A stretch of 64,000 nucleotides of DNA from Bdellovibrionales bacterium (GTDB lineage Bacteria; Bdellovibrionota; Bdellovibrionia; Bdellovibrionales; UBA1609): assembly GCA_019637855.1 (NCBI GenBank), contig JAHBUX010000006.1:124001-188000 (forward strand). The letters run 5' to 3'. Numbering within the stretch: the first letter of the stretch is position 1; every line of letters begins with the position of its first letter. The notes under the pieces were generated by a model. It made no database searches and was not told where the DNA came from. It saw only the letters and a list, made by a program, of their open reading frames with translations. A program made the translations under genes and the position numbers. Shown in pieces: positions 8,148-16,882 of this stretch.

Positions 8148-9352
8148 AGTTCGACGTCTTTTTTTCCATCTGTCAGACCGATGTGGACGGCTACATGCCG
8201 TCGGAAAAGGTGATGTTTCAAAACTTCTTCGACCAGGTGACGCTGGCCGATGAGTTGGGCTACGGCACCGCTTGGGTGGCCGAAACCCACCTTTCTTGTG
8301 AAATTCAGAAGCATGGTCCCCAGCCGGTGATCCCGCACTTCAAGGGAGAGATCGGTTTGAACACCGACATCTTGCAAGTGGCGCATTTGATTTTCGCGCG
8401 CACCAAGCGTATCGAGGTCGGCTCGGCCATTCGTAATATTTTGTGTAACGGCGGGCCTATTGCCCACGCCGAAGCCATTCGCACGTTTTTATCGTTGCAT
8501 GGGCTTTCACCTGATGAGCGCCGCCGTTTGAACATCGGTTTTGCGTCAGGGCGCTTTGAGTTTTCCAATCGCCCGTATGGCATTGTTCCACGCAACGCCG
8601 TTGAGAAAGCCGCATGGCCTGCGGTTAAGGGTAAAGTTTTGCAAGAGGCGGTCGAGATCTTCTTGCGTCTGTTACGGGGAGAAAAAATCTCTCGCGCCGA
8701 TGTCGCCACTCAGGTTTTGAGCGCCGCCGATTTCCGCAACCCCCAAGAATGGGAAGCCGTTCGCCAAGTCGCCGGGCGTGAGCAAGTGGAGTTGGCGCCG
8801 TTCTGGGATTTTGAACATCTAGGGGTGATTCCATTTGAAGCCCCGCTGCAGCTTTTGAATTTGACCATTGGCACGCATGATCCGGCTTCGCAAGAATTGG
8901 CCAATCGCTATATGCCGGTGGGAGTATTTAATCTTTCGATCACGCCTCCGGCGGTGATTGAAGAGACGCATAAGCGCATGCAGAAGGTCTATCATCCCGA
9001 CGGTGGCCCGTGGACGCGCGACAAGATGCCGCGCACGGCGATGGTATTCTTAGACGCTACATCGGGGCTGTCTTCAGAGGCGCAAACCGCGAGGGCTAAA
9101 GCGGCGGCGGCCAAAGCCTGGACCAACTATTGGAAGGCGATGGAAGGCACTTTGGATCAAAAGAAAGTCGATCAAGCGGTGGGCAACACACTGGCCGGCA
9201 GCCCTGAGGCTTTGATCGAGCAGATTCGCGCCAAGTATCATCCCGAAGATCGTTTGATGCTGTGGTTTGACTTTAACAATCACGACAATGAGTCGGTGAA
9301 GAAAAGTATGCGCGTGTTTATGGAACAAGTGGCGCCGGCGCTGGCGAGGTGA
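8144..9352 (+). CDS. LLM-class flavin-dependent monooxygenase
   Basis: The 402-residue product has the bacterial-luciferase-like TIM-barrel pattern. The N-terminal MKFDVFFSICQTD strand is followed by LADELGYGTAWVAETH, then HLIFARTKRIEVGSAIRN and LNIGFASGRFEF, typical of F420/FMN-dependent luciferase-like monooxygenases. It starts with TTG at 8144 in a TTGA overlap with the SDR stop, so translation is coupled. The flavin reductase partner is not in the window. In this operon it could hydroxylate an aromatic or amine substrate before ring cleavage, which is an inference from gene order. Confidence 0.9.
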   Translation: MKFDVFFSICQTDVDGYMPSEKVMFQNFFDQVTLADELGYGTAWVAETHLSCEIQKHGPQPVIPHFKGEIGLNTDILQVAHLIFARTKRIEVGSAIRNILCNGGPIAHAEAIRTFLSLHGLSPDERRRLNIGFASGRFEFSNRPYGIVPRNAVEKAAWPAVKGKVLQEAVEIFLRLLRGEKISRADVATQVLSAADFRNPQEWEAVRQVAGREQVELAPFWDFEHLGVIPFEAPLQLLNLTIGTHDPASQELANRYMPVGVFNLSITPPAVIEETHKRMQKVYHPDGGPWTRDKMPRTAMVFLDATSGLSSEAQTARAKAAAAKAWTNYWKAMEGTLDQKKVDQAVGNTLAGSPEALIEQIRAKYHPEDRLMLWFDFNNHDNESVKKSMRVFMEQVAPALAR

Positions 9353-9355
9353 TGA

Positions 9356-10798
9356 GTGGAACAGCTCAAGAATTTTATAGGCGGCGAGTTTGTCGCTCCG
9401 AACGAAGGCAAGTACCTAGATAAAATCAGCCCGATGACGGCGCAAAAGATCTATGAGCTGCCGGATTCGTCCGAAGTCGATGTGGTATTGGCGATCAAAG
9501 CGGCGCAAGGCGCCTTTAGCGAGTGGTCGGAGAAAAAGGCCGTTGAGCGCAGTCAGATTTTAAATCGCGTGGCCGATCTGATTGATCAGCACCGCGAAGC
9601 ACTGGCGCGCGCTGAAAGCGAAGATGTTGGCAAGCCTTTAGATCTTTCGCGCACACTGGATATTCCGCGCGCGGCTTTAAATTTTCGTTTCTTTGCCAGC
9701 GCCATTTTGCACAAACACGAAATGGCCAGTGATATGGACGGCGAAGCCATCAATTACGTTTTACGTCAGCCGGTCGGCGTGGCCGGATTGATCTCACCAT
9801 GGAATCTGCCGCTTTATCTTTTGACTTGGAAGATTGCGCCGGCCCTAGCTTGCGGCAACACTGTGGTGTGTAAGCCGTCGGAGTGGACGTCGAAGACCGC
9901 ATTTATGTTGGGCTCGCTTCTCAACGAGGCAGGAGTGCCTAAAGGCGTGGTCAATATGGTGTTTGGCAAGGGGGACCCGGCCGGCGCTTACCTGGTAAAG
10001 CATCCGGGTGTGCCGCTGATCTCGTTTACCGGCGGCACCGCCACGGGCGAAAAGATTCAGACCCTGGCTGCTCCTTATGTGAAAAAACTGAGCTTAGAGC
10101 TTGGTGGAAAGAACGCCACCATCGTGATGAAAGATGCTGATCTGGCAAAGGTGATCCCGCAGATCGCGCGCGCTAGCTTTTTAAATCAGGGCGAGATCTG
10201 CCTTTGTGGTTCCAAAATCCTGGTGCAAGAGGACATCTACAAAGAATTCACCGAGCAGTTCGTCAAGCATGTTGAAAGTTTGGTGGTTGGCGATCCGATG
10301 GACAGCAAAACATTTATGGGGCCGATTGTATCCAAAACTCAGTACGATAAAGTCCTAAGCCTCCTGGAAGTGGCTAAAAAAGACGGCGGCAAGGTGCTCA
10401 CCGGTGGCGTGCGCCCCGAATTGCCGGCGGCATTTAAGGACGGTTATTTTTTACGGCCGACAGTGATTGGTGATCTCACCAATTGCAGTGAGATTCACCA
10501 AACCGAAATCTTCGGTCCGGTGGTGACGTTGAATTCATTTAAGTACGCGCACGAGGCAGTGAAGTGGGCGAACAATTCGCCCTATGGTCTCTCGGCCAGT
10601 GTATGGACCAAGAATTTAAATCAAGCGCACAAGATCGCCGCCGATCTGCGCGTAGGCACGGTGTGGGTGAACACATGGTTGAAACGGGATTTGCGTATGC
10701 CGTTTGGCGGCGCCAAGGCTTCGGGTCTAGGCCGTGAGGGCGGCGAGCACTCTTTGGATTTCTTCACCGAGACCAAAACGGTCTGCATTCAGTTGTGA
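9356..10798 (+). CDS. Aldehyde dehydrogenase, 2-aminomuconate semialdehyde type
   Basis: This is a full-length 480-residue NAD-dependent aldehyde dehydrogenase. The Asn of ISPWNLPLYL, the general-base glutamate E248 in LELGGKN and the nucleophile C282 in NQGEICLCGS are all present. The short-loop organisation and the NQGEICLCGS motif fit the 2-hydroxymuconate/2-aminomuconate semialdehyde dehydrogenase group (AmnC, human ALDH8A1-like). Start is GTG at 9356 just after the monooxygenase stop. Placement directly before the aminophenol-dioxygenase subunits supports oxidation of the ring-cleavage semialdehyde to aminomuconate. Enzyme class is certain; substrate is inferred. Confidence 0.93.
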   Translation: MEQLKNFIGGEFVAPNEGKYLDKISPMTAQKIYELPDSSEVDVVLAIKAAQGAFSEWSEKKAVERSQILNRVADLIDQHREALARAESEDVGKPLDLSRTLDIPRAALNFRFFASAILHKHEMASDMDGEAINYVLRQPVGVAGLISPWNLPLYLLTWKIAPALACGNTVVCKPSEWTSKTAFMLGSLLNEAGVPKGVVNMVFGKGDPAGAYLVKHPGVPLISFTGGTATGEKIQTLAAPYVKKLSLELGGKNATIVMKDADLAKVIPQIARASFLNQGEICLCGSKILVQEDIYKEFTEQFVKHVESLVVGDPMDSKTFMGPIVSKTQYDKVLSLLEVAKKDGGKVLTGGVRPELPAAFKDGYFLRPTVIGDLTNCSEIHQTEIFGPVVTLNSFKYAHEAVKWANNSPYGLSASVWTKNLNQAHKIAADLRVGTVWVNTWLKRDLRMPFGGAKASGLGREGGEHSLDFFTETKTVCIQL

Positions 10799-10806
10799 GG
10801 TAGAGC

Positions 10807-11694
10807 ATGGGTAAGGGGAAAATAGTTGCAGGAATCTTAGCGCCGCATCCGCCGCATCTGGTGTATGCGGAGAACCCACCGCAGAACGAACCCAAAGCCG
10901 AATGCGGATGGGAGTCCTTGCGCTGGGCCTATGAGCGGCTACGCCGTTCGCTCAGCACGCTCGAGTACGATGTGCTGATTGTGCACTCGCCGCACTGGCG
11001 CACCAATAGCGGCACGCACTTTTTAGGTGTGCCGCACTTCAAATCCATTTCGGTAGATCCGGTGTTTCCCAATCTCTTTCGTTATCACTACGATTTAAAA
11101 GTCGACGTGGATTTGGCGGAAAAGATCTGCCAAGCCGCTGCCCAAGATGGCTTGGAAACTCAGATGATGCGCAACAAAGACTTTCGCATCGACTACGGCA
11201 CCATCGTTTCTTGTCATTTGACCAATCCTGAGTGGAACAAACCCATTGTCGGTATTTCCAGTTGCGGTGCTGCTCGCTATTTCAATATGGATGTGTTGCA
11301 GGCCATGATGTTCAAGCTCGGCAAAGCCACCCGCAAAGCGGTTGAAGAGAGCGGTAAACGCGTGGTGCTCTTGTCGTCGAACTCTTTGAGTCATCGTCAT
11401 TTCACTTCCGAGCCCGAGCTTCCGGAAGATATGAGTCACGAACACATCAACAATCACAACCAGTACATCTGGGACATGAAAATGATCGACCTGATGAAGC
11501 GCGGGCGCTCCAAAGAGATCGTCGATGTGTTAACGGATTTTACGGAACAAGCTACTGCCGAAACCGACAGCGGCAGTTTGACCTGGATGCTCTCAGCTCT
11601 GGATTTTCCCACCTATCCGGCGGAAGTACATGGTTATGGCACTGTGATTGGTACCGGCAACGCTGTGGTCGAATGGCGGGAGGCTAATGTATGA
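10807..11694 (+). CDS. Class III extradiol dioxygenase, catalytic subunit (AmnB-like)
   Basis: The 295-residue product belongs to the LigB superfamily, closest in layout to the beta (catalytic) subunit of 2-aminophenol 1,6-dioxygenase. Candidate iron ligands are visible: APHPPHL (H14, H17) and VHSPHW (H60, H63), plus a glutamate in the C-terminal PAEVHGYG segment. The enzyme cleaves an aromatic ring next to a hydroxyl/amino pair to give aminomuconate semialdehyde. Its stop overlaps the start of the alpha-subunit gene (ATGA), as expected for a heteromer made in equal amounts. Confidence 0.9.
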   Translation: MGKGKIVAGILAPHPPHLVYAENPPQNEPKAECGWESLRWAYERLRRSLSTLEYDVLIVHSPHWRTNSGTHFLGVPHFKSISVDPVFPNLFRYHYDLKVDVDLAEKICQAAAQDGLETQMMRNKDFRIDYGTIVSCHLTNPEWNKPIVGISSCGAARYFNMDVLQAMMFKLGKATRKAVEESGKRVVLLSSNSLSHRHFTSEPELPEDMSHEHINNHNQYIWDMKMIDLMKRGRSKEIVDVLTDFTEQATAETDSGSLTWMLSALDFPTYPAEVHGYGTVIGTGNAVVEWREANV

Positions 11695-12638
11695 ACAACG
11701 TCGTTAAAGGCTATGTTTTGCCGGGACTGCCGCATCTAGTGCTGACTCCCGACGCCAATCCGGGGTGGAAAAAAGTCCGTCAGGCCATGGATCGTGTGCG
11801 CGACGAGATCACAGCCCTTGATGCCGATGTGCTGATGATCTACTCGACCTATTGGCCAAGTGTGATTGGGCATCAGATTCAAGCCCGGCCTACACCCGAG
11901 TGGGTGCATGTGGATGATGAGTTCCACGCTCTCGGTAGCGTTCCTTATAAGCTAAAAGTCGATAGTGAGCTGGCGCACGCTTATGTCGAAGCGGCCAAGG
12001 CGCGCAAGCTACAAGCCCGCGCCATTGACTATCATGGCTTTCCCATCGACACCGGATCGGTTGTGGTGTCCAAACTGATCAATCCGCAGAACAAGCTGCC
12101 GTGTGTGATTGTGTCTTCCAATGTTTATGCCGACCGTGCGGAAACGTTGGTGCTCGGCAAGGCTGCACGTGATGCACTTGAAAAGCAGGGCAAAAAAGCG
12201 GTGGCGGTGATTGTGAGTTCGCTGTCCAATCGCATTCACACGCAAAAGACCGAACCCAAGGATGATCATATTCATTCGTTGAAGGATCAGGAGTGGAATC
12301 TCAAATTCTTGGAGTTCCTCAAGGAGGGACGCCTTGAGGACGTGTCGCAGCTGTCGCGGCAGTTTCACAAAGAAGCTCGTGTGAACAAAGTGGCCAATTT
12401 CAAGCCCTTTTGGTGGCTGGCGGCGCTGATGGGGCAGAACAATCTCTACGCCGGCAATGTGATGGAGTATCAGCCCATCTACGGCAGTGGTGCCGCGGTG
12501 ATTTCGCTTACGCCCTCGGATAAGGCCGCCCGCGATCTGGAATTTGACGAGTCAGATCCGGATAGCTACTCCGGCGAGCGCAATGTTTTAGGCGGTACCG
12601 GCGAGCCTGCGCTCACTCAAGAGGCTTTGCATGAGTGA
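11691..12638 (+). CDS. Class III extradiol dioxygenase, non-catalytic subunit (AmnA-like)
   Basis: The 315-residue product is a paralogue of the preceding protein. The first His region survives partly (GLPHLVL), but the HSPHW metal motif is replaced by YSTYWPS, so it cannot carry the full two-His ligand set. This matches the alpha subunit of 2-aminophenol 1,6-dioxygenase, which supports the beta subunit without iron. A GGGAGG lies just before its ATG. The gene overlaps the catalytic subunit by 4 bp and the asparaginase-like gene by 8 bp. Confidence 0.88.
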   Translation: MNNVVKGYVLPGLPHLVLTPDANPGWKKVRQAMDRVRDEITALDADVLMIYSTYWPSVIGHQIQARPTPEWVHVDDEFHALGSVPYKLKVDSELAHAYVEAAKARKLQARAIDYHGFPIDTGSVVVSKLINPQNKLPCVIVSSNVYADRAETLVLGKAARDALEKQGKKAVAVIVSSLSNRIHTQKTEPKDDHIHSLKDQEWNLKFLEFLKEGRLEDVSQLSRQFHKEARVNKVANFKPFWWLAALMGQNNLYAGNVMEYQPIYGSGAAVISLTPSDKAARDLEFDESDPDSYSGERNVLGGTGEPALTQEALHE

Positions 12639-13737
12639 TTTTATCGACGTCAAAGACGTCTATCCCGACGATCCGTTCGGGGAGTCCAGCGAGGGCATTC
12701 CCACGGGCCGTGATGTCGAATGGGAGCCTTTGGTTGATTACCGCCGCAACGGTGTGAGCGAAAATACCATTCACGGCGCTGTGGCTTGGTATAGCGGCAA
12801 CAAAGAGCTGCATTCGTTCGGTGGCAATGTCTTGTGCTACGGGCGTTCGATGATGAAGCCGTTTTACGTAAAGGTTTTTGCGAAGGAGCTTGAAGGTACT
12901 ACCGATTGGCGGCAAAAGGCGATCTCGGTGTCCTCGCACAACGGCACGGCCGAGCACGTTGAGGTGTCGCAATCGCTTTTAAGTGAAAGCGAATGGGGGT
13001 TGATGCAGACCCCGCTTGACTTGCCGTTGGTGCAGTTTGGTCGGCAAGTGCGCCGCCCGCGCCGTTGGTTTAACAATAGCTCCGGCCATCACGCCGCTAT
13101 TTTAAAAGGCGCTCGCCTTAAGGGCTGGAACCGTGCTGGCTACACCCTGCCTTCGCACAAAGTGTTTCAAGAGTATCTTGAAGTGGTGAAGCGCTATTTG
13201 GGAGCGGACTTTAAACCTAAGCGCATCGCGCGCGATGGTGACGGTTTACCGACGGTGGCGATGAGCGTGAAAGAACTGGCGCAATGCTATGCGGGTTTGG
13301 CGAAGATGCGTTCCGAAGACTGGATTTGGGAGTCGATGATCCGCTATCCCGATCTGGTGGGCGGCTTTAACCGCCTCGACACCACGGTCATGAAGTCCTG
13401 CGCCGGCCAAGTCATCGCGAAAGAGGGCGCCGATGGTCTCCTCGGCATGGGCATTGTCCACAAGGACTATCCGGAGGGACTAGGTGTTGTGATCAAAATC
13501 GCGCATGGTTGGAATCCGCAAGCGACCTGGTATGTGGCGCGCGGAATTCTGGGCGTTTTGGGATTCACTTTGCGTAATCCTTATCCGCTGCGCCGGCAAA
13601 AGGCCTTCTTGGTACCGAAGGTGGTACCGCCGAAATATCTGGCGGCGTTGCGCGCGATTCCGACGTGGGATGAATGGGATCCTGATATTGACCGCTGGTA
13701 CTTTGAGCCCGGCGGACAAAATGGGCTTTGGGGATAG
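12631..13737 (+). CDS. Asparaginase II-like amidohydrolase (PF06089 type)
   Basis: The 368-residue product resembles the Rhizobium etli-type L-asparaginase II family, a serine hydrolase with a penicillin-binding-protein-like fold and unrelated to E. coli AnsA/AnsB. Visible features are RSMMKPFYVKV near residue 73, ISVSSHNGTAEHV, and NNSSGHHAAILKGARLKGW (usually CSGKHAGML). The Cys/Lys of the last motif are Ser/His here, so this is a divergent member. As the last gene of the operon, overlapping the dioxygenase alpha gene, it more likely hydrolyses an amide or lactam pathway intermediate than free asparagine. That role is inferred. Confidence 0.82.
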   Translation: MSDFIDVKDVYPDDPFGESSEGIPTGRDVEWEPLVDYRRNGVSENTIHGAVAWYSGNKELHSFGGNVLCYGRSMMKPFYVKVFAKELEGTTDWRQKAISVSSHNGTAEHVEVSQSLLSESEWGLMQTPLDLPLVQFGRQVRRPRRWFNNSSGHHAAILKGARLKGWNRAGYTLPSHKVFQEYLEVVKRYLGADFKPKRIARDGDGLPTVAMSVKELAQCYAGLAKMRSEDWIWESMIRYPDLVGGFNRLDTTVMKSCAGQVIAKEGADGLLGMGIVHKDYPEGLGVVIKIAHGWNPQATWYVARGILGVLGFTLRNPYPLRRQKAFLVPKVVPPKYLAALRAIPTWDEWDPDIDRWYFEPGGQNGLWG

Positions 13738-13761
13738 TTTAAGAATAAGGGGAGGGGAAAA

Positions 13762-14403
13762 ATGAAAACATTCACACTGATTGCGTTGACCGTTTTTGCG
13801 ACATTGTCGCATGCCGCCGACTGGAACAAAATTCCGGCGAACGATTACACGCTAGGGCCGCCGCCGGCGAAGGGCTCAGTCGAGTTCGAGCGAGATTTCG
13901 ACGTACTTCTAAATTATCAAGCGACTCGCACGAAGCAGCTGTGCGACGCTGCGGCCGCGCAAGAGCATCCTGACTTAGAGGTCATGTACAAGCCTTCCGG
14001 GCTTCTCACGGCAAAGCAACTCAAGGACTATGCGCCGCTATTTGATAAGGTCGGTCGCTACGCCGCTAAGATCGGCGGCAAATTCAAAGACGAGTATTTG
14101 CGTCCGCGCCCTTACAACGAAGACGCACGCATCAAGCCTTGTATCTCGCGTCCCGGAGGCAACAAAGCCTATCCCAGTGTTCACACCACAGTGGCTTCCT
14201 CGACGTCATGTTTGCTTGCGGCTCTCTTGCCTCAGAAGAGCGAAGCATTGCTTGAGTATGGGCACGAGTTAGGTGAGCTGCGCGTGATCGCAGGCGTGCA
14301 TCATCCGAGTGATGTGCAAGCCGGTCGCAATTTGGGACAGCAGATTTGCACGCGACTTTTGCAGGATGAGGATTTCCAAAAGCATTTCAAGAAACTGCAC
14401 TAG
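13762..14403 (+). CDS. Periplasmic PAP2-family acid phosphatase
   Basis: The 213-residue product has a signal peptide (MKTFTLIALTVFATLSHA) and the three-part acid phosphatase signature. Motif 1 is KDEYLRPRPY (K-x6-RP), motif 2 is YPSVHTTVA (PSVH instead of the usual PSGH), and motif 3 is RVIAGVHHPSD (R-x5-H-x3-D). This is the class A non-specific acid phosphatase (PhoN-like) layout. The motif 2 change is worth noting, though the histidine is kept. A GGGAGGGG site precedes the ATG. It follows the ring-cleavage operon by 24 bp and may be on the same message. Confidence 0.92.
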   Translation: MKTFTLIALTVFATLSHAADWNKIPANDYTLGPPPAKGSVEFERDFDVLLNYQATRTKQLCDAAAAQEHPDLEVMYKPSGLLTAKQLKDYAPLFDKVGRYAAKIGGKFKDEYLRPRPYNEDARIKPCISRPGGNKAYPSVHTTVASSTSCLLAALLPQKSEALLEYGHELGELRVIAGVHHPSDVQAGRNLGQQICTRLLQDEDFQKHFKKLH

Positions 14404-14423
14404 CTGATATTTGCAAAGGGAGG

Positions 14424-14503
14424 GGTCAGCTATAAAACGCGCACCAAAACGAGATCAAAAGGTATAAGTGCGCGTTTTCATGTAAAACTGGTCAAGCTGA
14501 CCC
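14424..14503. repeat. Nested inverted repeat, structured intergenic element
   Basis: Two inverted repeats are nested. The outer arms GGGTCAGCT (14424-14432) and AGCTGACCC (14495-14503) enclose the inner arms AAAACGCGCAC (14434-14444) and GTGCGCGTTTT (14468-14478), with a 23-nt loop. It lies between the phosphatase and the Ig-like lipoprotein genes. It lacks the U-run of an intrinsic terminator, so it could be a dispersed palindromic repeat, a structured RNA or a protein-binding site. Confidence 0.75.
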
Positions 14504-14552
14504 GGACCTACGCCGATCCTATATATAGGTTAACAAACTTAGGGGTTGGCGG

Positions 14553-16871
14553 ATGCAGTACGTACGTGCGTTTTCAAAGCTCTTGCAGCTGAGTGCTCTG
14601 GTGCTTTTATCCGTGGCTTGCGCTCGCAAAGTCGACGGTCCGGCGCGGGTTCGCCTCCAACTTCCAGCTGCGAAAACCTTAGCTTTAGAAGCTCTCACCG
14701 CGTCTTCGGGTAGCACATCTTGGGGCTTAAGCGACCCCAGCAATATGTCGGAAGTGGCGTGCTATGCCGTTTTGGTGAGCGGTCCTGAAACCGCGCTAAA
14801 AAACAAAGCCTGTAAAAATCTAAATGGCTCCACGGTTCTTGAGTACGGTTTGTTGTCGGGTACGGTCTCGGCGACCGCCGGCACCATTGACCTAAGTGTT
14901 CCCTCGGGTTCAAGTCGCTTGATTACTATCGTGGCTTTTGGCGCCACCTCGTCGGCTGCCTGCGTACAAGCAGAAACGGCTCCGAAAACGGCGCGCACCA
15001 GTTTGTCTTCACCGCATATCGTAGGTTACAAGCAGCTTGATCTGCTGCCGGGGAATGTGACGGTCGATATTACCGCCTCGATGACCGGCTCAACTAAGTT
15101 CGAAGATTGCACAGCGCCCTTCTTTAGTGTCACGCCGGATGTTTCCACTCCCAGCGGTCCTGCTCTCTTGGCGATGGCACATGGAACTACTTCCTATAAC
15201 TTTGCATCTGTCGGTATCGGAACGACAAAGAGCGCGACGTTGACTGTGAACAACTCGGGTGGAGCGGCCACGGCGCTCTCGGCAACCGGTCTTACCACGC
15301 CTTTTGCATTTAAGGGCGGAACCTATCCTGGCACCGGTGGCACTTGCTCATCGACGTTGGGTGCGGGTGCAAGCTGTACGCTGAGCATTGATTTCGCGCC
15401 AGCCAGTGCGGCTTACTTTCCCGCCACTCTCAATGTCAGCTACAACGATGGCACGACCGTACAGAATCTGCAGGTTCCTATGGGTGGCACAGGGGTGACA
15501 ACGGCGGCTTTGAGTTACACTGTTGGCAGCAGTTATAACTTTGGCTCTGTCACCAACGGCGCTTTTGCAGAGTACGCCGTGACGGTTGAAAACATGGGAG
15601 CTGAGACGGCGACCGCGCTGAGCGCCGGTGCGCTCTCCGCGCCGTTTTCTTATAAAGGTGGCTCTTATCCGGGAACCGGGGGCACGTGCGTGACCTCGAT
15701 TGCTAGCATGGCCTCATGTACGATTGTCGTGAAATACGCGCCGGTTGCGACCGGAGCTCATTCAGGCACGCTGGCTTTGACTTACTTTGATCAAGCGGAG
15801 AACAAGACGATCAATTTAAATCTTCAGGGCTCGGGCCAAACGGTGGCGTTCCTGATCATTTCCGATGGGCCGACCTACAGTTTCGGGACGATGCCTGTGG
15901 GTACGGCGGGCGAGAAGGTCTTCACCATCAGCAATGGTGGCACCAGCGCAGCGACTGGACTTTCTGGCAGTGTGACGGGCATGCCTTATCTCATTAAGGG
16001 TGGGTCCTATCCGGGGACAGGTGGCACTTGCGGCGCGACTATACCTGGCGGTGCAAATTGTACGGTCATTTTAAACTACATGCCGTCGTCGTCCGGAACA
16101 TTTAACGACAGCTTGCAGATTTCATACAATGATGGCGCGGGTGCACAGGTTGTGACACGGCCCTTGACGGGTATTGGTGCCAATCCTGCGCTCCTGACGA
16201 TCTCCGATGGACCGACTCATTACTATGGCCCTGTCACTTACGGTGGTGGTGTGGCCACTCACACATTCACTGTGACGAACAGCGGGCAGTTGCCGGCCAC
16301 CGCGATGAGTGAAACCGGTTTAGCGGCCCCTTTCAGTTTTCAGGGTGGAGTTTATCCCGGTACGGGCGGCACTTGTGCGAGCACGTTGGCCGGTGGGGCA
16401 AGTTGCACATTGGTTGTGATGTATATGCCCGCTGGCGGCGGCTCTCATCAAGACACTCTGAATGTATTTTATCATGATGCCGTACAGGGCCAAAACGCCA
16501 CGCGCGATCTCGACGGACAGGGTGTTGCCCCTGCGCTTCTGACTATCTCTGACCCGAGCTATGACTATGGCAACGTGGCCATCGCCTCTTCGCAGCAGAA
16601 GTACTTCACCATCACCAATTCGGGCGGCGTCAGTGCCACTTCATTGAATGGTTCAGGCCTTGCGGCCCCGTTTGCCTTTACCGGCGGTAGTTATCCTGGC
16701 TCAGGTGGTACCTGCGGCGCGACTTTGGCGGCCGGCGCCACCTGTACGGTCTCTGTGCATTTCACGCCACTCGTGCTTGGCGTCGTTAACGACACGCTGG
16801 AGATCACCTATCAGGATGGTGTTTCAAGCCAGACCGCGCAACGTTTGATCCAAGGAACGGGTGTGTTGTAA
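14553..16871 (+). CDS. Lipoprotein with five ~114-residue Ig-like (choice-of-anchor D) repeats
   Basis: The 772-residue product starts with a lipoprotein signal (lipobox SVAC at about residue 23). After about 200 unique residues come five tandem repeats of roughly 114 residues. Each has the order YxFGxV...TVxNxG, then GGxYPGTGGTC, then ASCTxxVxYxP, then LxVxYxDG. The YPGTGGTC hallmarks fall near residues 257, 371, 486, 601 and 714. This is the ASPM/SPD-2/Hydin or choice-of-anchor-D type of Ig-like module. Each repeat carries two Cys suited to an internal disulfide. It is probably a surface stalk or adhesin, and repeat number may vary between strains. Ligand unknown. Confidence 0.9.
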   Translation: MQYVRAFSKLLQLSALVLLSVACARKVDGPARVRLQLPAAKTLALEALTASSGSTSWGLSDPSNMSEVACYAVLVSGPETALKNKACKNLNGSTVLEYGLLSGTVSATAGTIDLSVPSGSSRLITIVAFGATSSAACVQAETAPKTARTSLSSPHIVGYKQLDLLPGNVTVDITASMTGSTKFEDCTAPFFSVTPDVSTPSGPALLAMAHGTTSYNFASVGIGTTKSATLTVNNSGGAATALSATGLTTPFAFKGGTYPGTGGTCSSTLGAGASCTLSIDFAPASAAYFPATLNVSYNDGTTVQNLQVPMGGTGVTTAALSYTVGSSYNFGSVTNGAFAEYAVTVENMGAETATALSAGALSAPFSYKGGSYPGTGGTCVTSIASMASCTIVVKYAPVATGAHSGTLALTYFDQAENKTINLNLQGSGQTVAFLIISDGPTYSFGTMPVGTAGEKVFTISNGGTSAATGLSGSVTGMPYLIKGGSYPGTGGTCGATIPGGANCTVILNYMPSSSGTFNDSLQISYNDGAGAQVVTRPLTGIGANPALLTISDGPTHYYGPVTYGGGVATHTFTVTNSGQLPATAMSETGLAAPFSFQGGVYPGTGGTCASTLAGGASCTLVVMYMPAGGGSHQDTLNVFYHDAVQGQNATRDLDGQGVAPALLTISDPSYDYGNVAIASSQQKYFTITNSGGVSATSLNGSGLAAPFAFTGGSYPGSGGTCGATLAAGATCTVSVHFTPLVLGVVNDTLEITYQDGVSSQTAQRLIQGTGVL

Positions 16872-16882
16872 GTTCTCTCGCT

